Assembly (NCBI GenBank): GCA_964452575.1
Contig: CAYVMN010000194.1
Location: 1 to 8,319, forward strand
Source of the DNA: CAYVMN01 sp964452575
GTDB lineage: Bacteria; Desulfobacterota; DSM-4660; Desulfatiglandales; Desulfatiglandaceae
Length of the DNA: 8,319 nucleotides
Reading direction: 5' to 3'
Shown: in pieces, positions 7,940 to 8,319 of the stretch
How positions within the stretch are numbered: position 1 is the stretch's first letter
How the letters are laid out: each line of letters starts with the position of its first letter
Notes under the pieces: model-generated
The model's input: only the letters and a program-made list of their open reading frames with translations
The model's database searches: none
Told to the model about the DNA's origin: nothing
Position numbers and translations under genes: made by a program

Positions 7940-8319
7940 ATGCGGAAGCTCTCTATTGTACCATTAGGGCTCTTTGCCCTGATCTATATCGTGCCCCTTG
8001 GTATGCGGCCCCTGACCATCCCCGACGAAACCCGCTATGCCGAGATACCGAGGGAGATGATAGCCTCAGGGGACTGGGTCGTACCCCATCTCAATGGGAT
8101 ACGTTATTTTGAAAAGCCTGTCCTTGGCTACTGGCTTAACGCCGCAAGCATAGCCCTTTTCGGTGAAAACAGCCTTGCCGTTCGTCTTCCCTCGGCTATA
8201 GCAGCTGGGCTCTCTGCGATGATGCTTTTTTTTCTGGGCAGAAGGTTTAGCGGGGGGCATCGAAGAGGCACCTTTGCAGCAGCGGTATTTCTCACCTTCC
8301 CTTTTGTCTTCGCCACCGC
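7940..8319 (+). CDS. arnT: undecaprenyl phosphate-L-Ara4N:lipid A transferase, N-terminal part (cut by window edge)
   Basis: ArnT is a polytopic inner-membrane glycosyltransferase (GT83, PMT-like) that moves L-Ara4N from undecaprenyl phosphate to the phosphates of lipid A at the periplasmic face. Only the first 126 codons of an expected ~550 are present; the frame is open to the right edge. A first membrane helix spans about residues 5-22. It is followed by the family signature IPDETRYAEIPREMIASGDW (27-46) and VPHLNGIRYFEKPVLGYW (48-65), with D29 and E58 in the positions of the conserved periplasmic acidic residues of ArnT. Further hydrophobic stretches lie at about 82-100 and 109-126. The ATG at 7940 is two bases after the arnD stop, without a clear Shine-Dalgarno, suggesting translational coupling; a TTG at 7934-7936 overlapping the arnD stop is a less likely alternative. 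PMT-family relatives share the DE and EKP motifs, but the fit to ArnT and the operon position make arnT the natural call. Confidence 0.93.
   Translation, partial: MRKLSIVPLGLFALIYIVPLGMRPLTIPDETRYAEIPREMIASGDWVVPHLNGIRYFEKPVLGYWLNAASIALFGENSLAVRLPSAIAAGLSAMMLFFLGRRFSGGHRRGTFAAAVFLTFPFVFAT

Overview
The window is one strand-uniform block of envelope-polysaccharide and lipid A genes, all on the + strand, from a Gram-negative bacterium. Two glycosyltransferase genes (GT2 family, 282-1142; WaaG-like GT4 family, 1180-2364) are followed by a nearly complete arn (pmr) operon in the classical order arnB-arnC-arnA-arnD-arnT. arnT is cut by the right edge of the window. The Arn proteins are recognised from long motif matches to remembered enterobacterial ArnB, ArnC, ArnA, ArnD and ArnT, not from a database search.

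How the genes work together: ArnA has two domains. It oxidatively decarboxylates UDP-glucuronate to the UDP-4-keto-pentose and, after ArnB has transaminated that sugar, formylates the resulting UDP-L-Ara4N. ArnC transfers the formylated sugar to undecaprenyl phosphate, ArnD removes the formyl group, and ArnT moves L-Ara4N from the lipid carrier onto lipid A at the periplasmic face. The result is a less negative lipid A, which classically gives resistance to polymyxin and cationic peptides. Ugd (UDP-glucose dehydrogenase) and the ArnE/ArnF flippase subunits are not in the window. The two upstream glycosyltransferases fit LPS core or O-antigen assembly.

Layout: 1-281 is non-coding apart from a possible gene tail at the left edge, and holds a sigma70-like promoter candidate. 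282-2364 carries the two glycosyltransferases. 2365-2606 is a non-coding gap with a good promoter candidate (TTGACT, 16 bases, TAGAAT) whose -10 box overlaps the most upstream ATG of arnB; this and a well-placed Shine-Dalgarno sequence favour a GTG start at 2607. 2607-8319 is the arn operon.

The most unusual feature is a set of short tandem repeats, mostly with a 7-base period, at four of the six gene junctions. They lie between GT4 and arnB, at the start of arnC, between arnC and arnA, and between arnA and arnD. They supply the C-terminal tail of the GT4 protein, the arnC stop codon and, as read here, an N-terminal extension of ArnC encoded by two four-copy heptad tracts. Because 7 is not a multiple of 3, a copy-number change there would shift the arnC frame.

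Organism: intergenic heptad repeats of this style (reading as NSEFRIP-like peptides) are, from memory, common in Desulfobacterota/deltaproteobacteria and some other environmental anaerobes. The moderate GC content and frequent GTG/TTG start candidates are compatible with that. This is a guess; the sequence proves only a Gram-negative, LPS-bearing bacterium.
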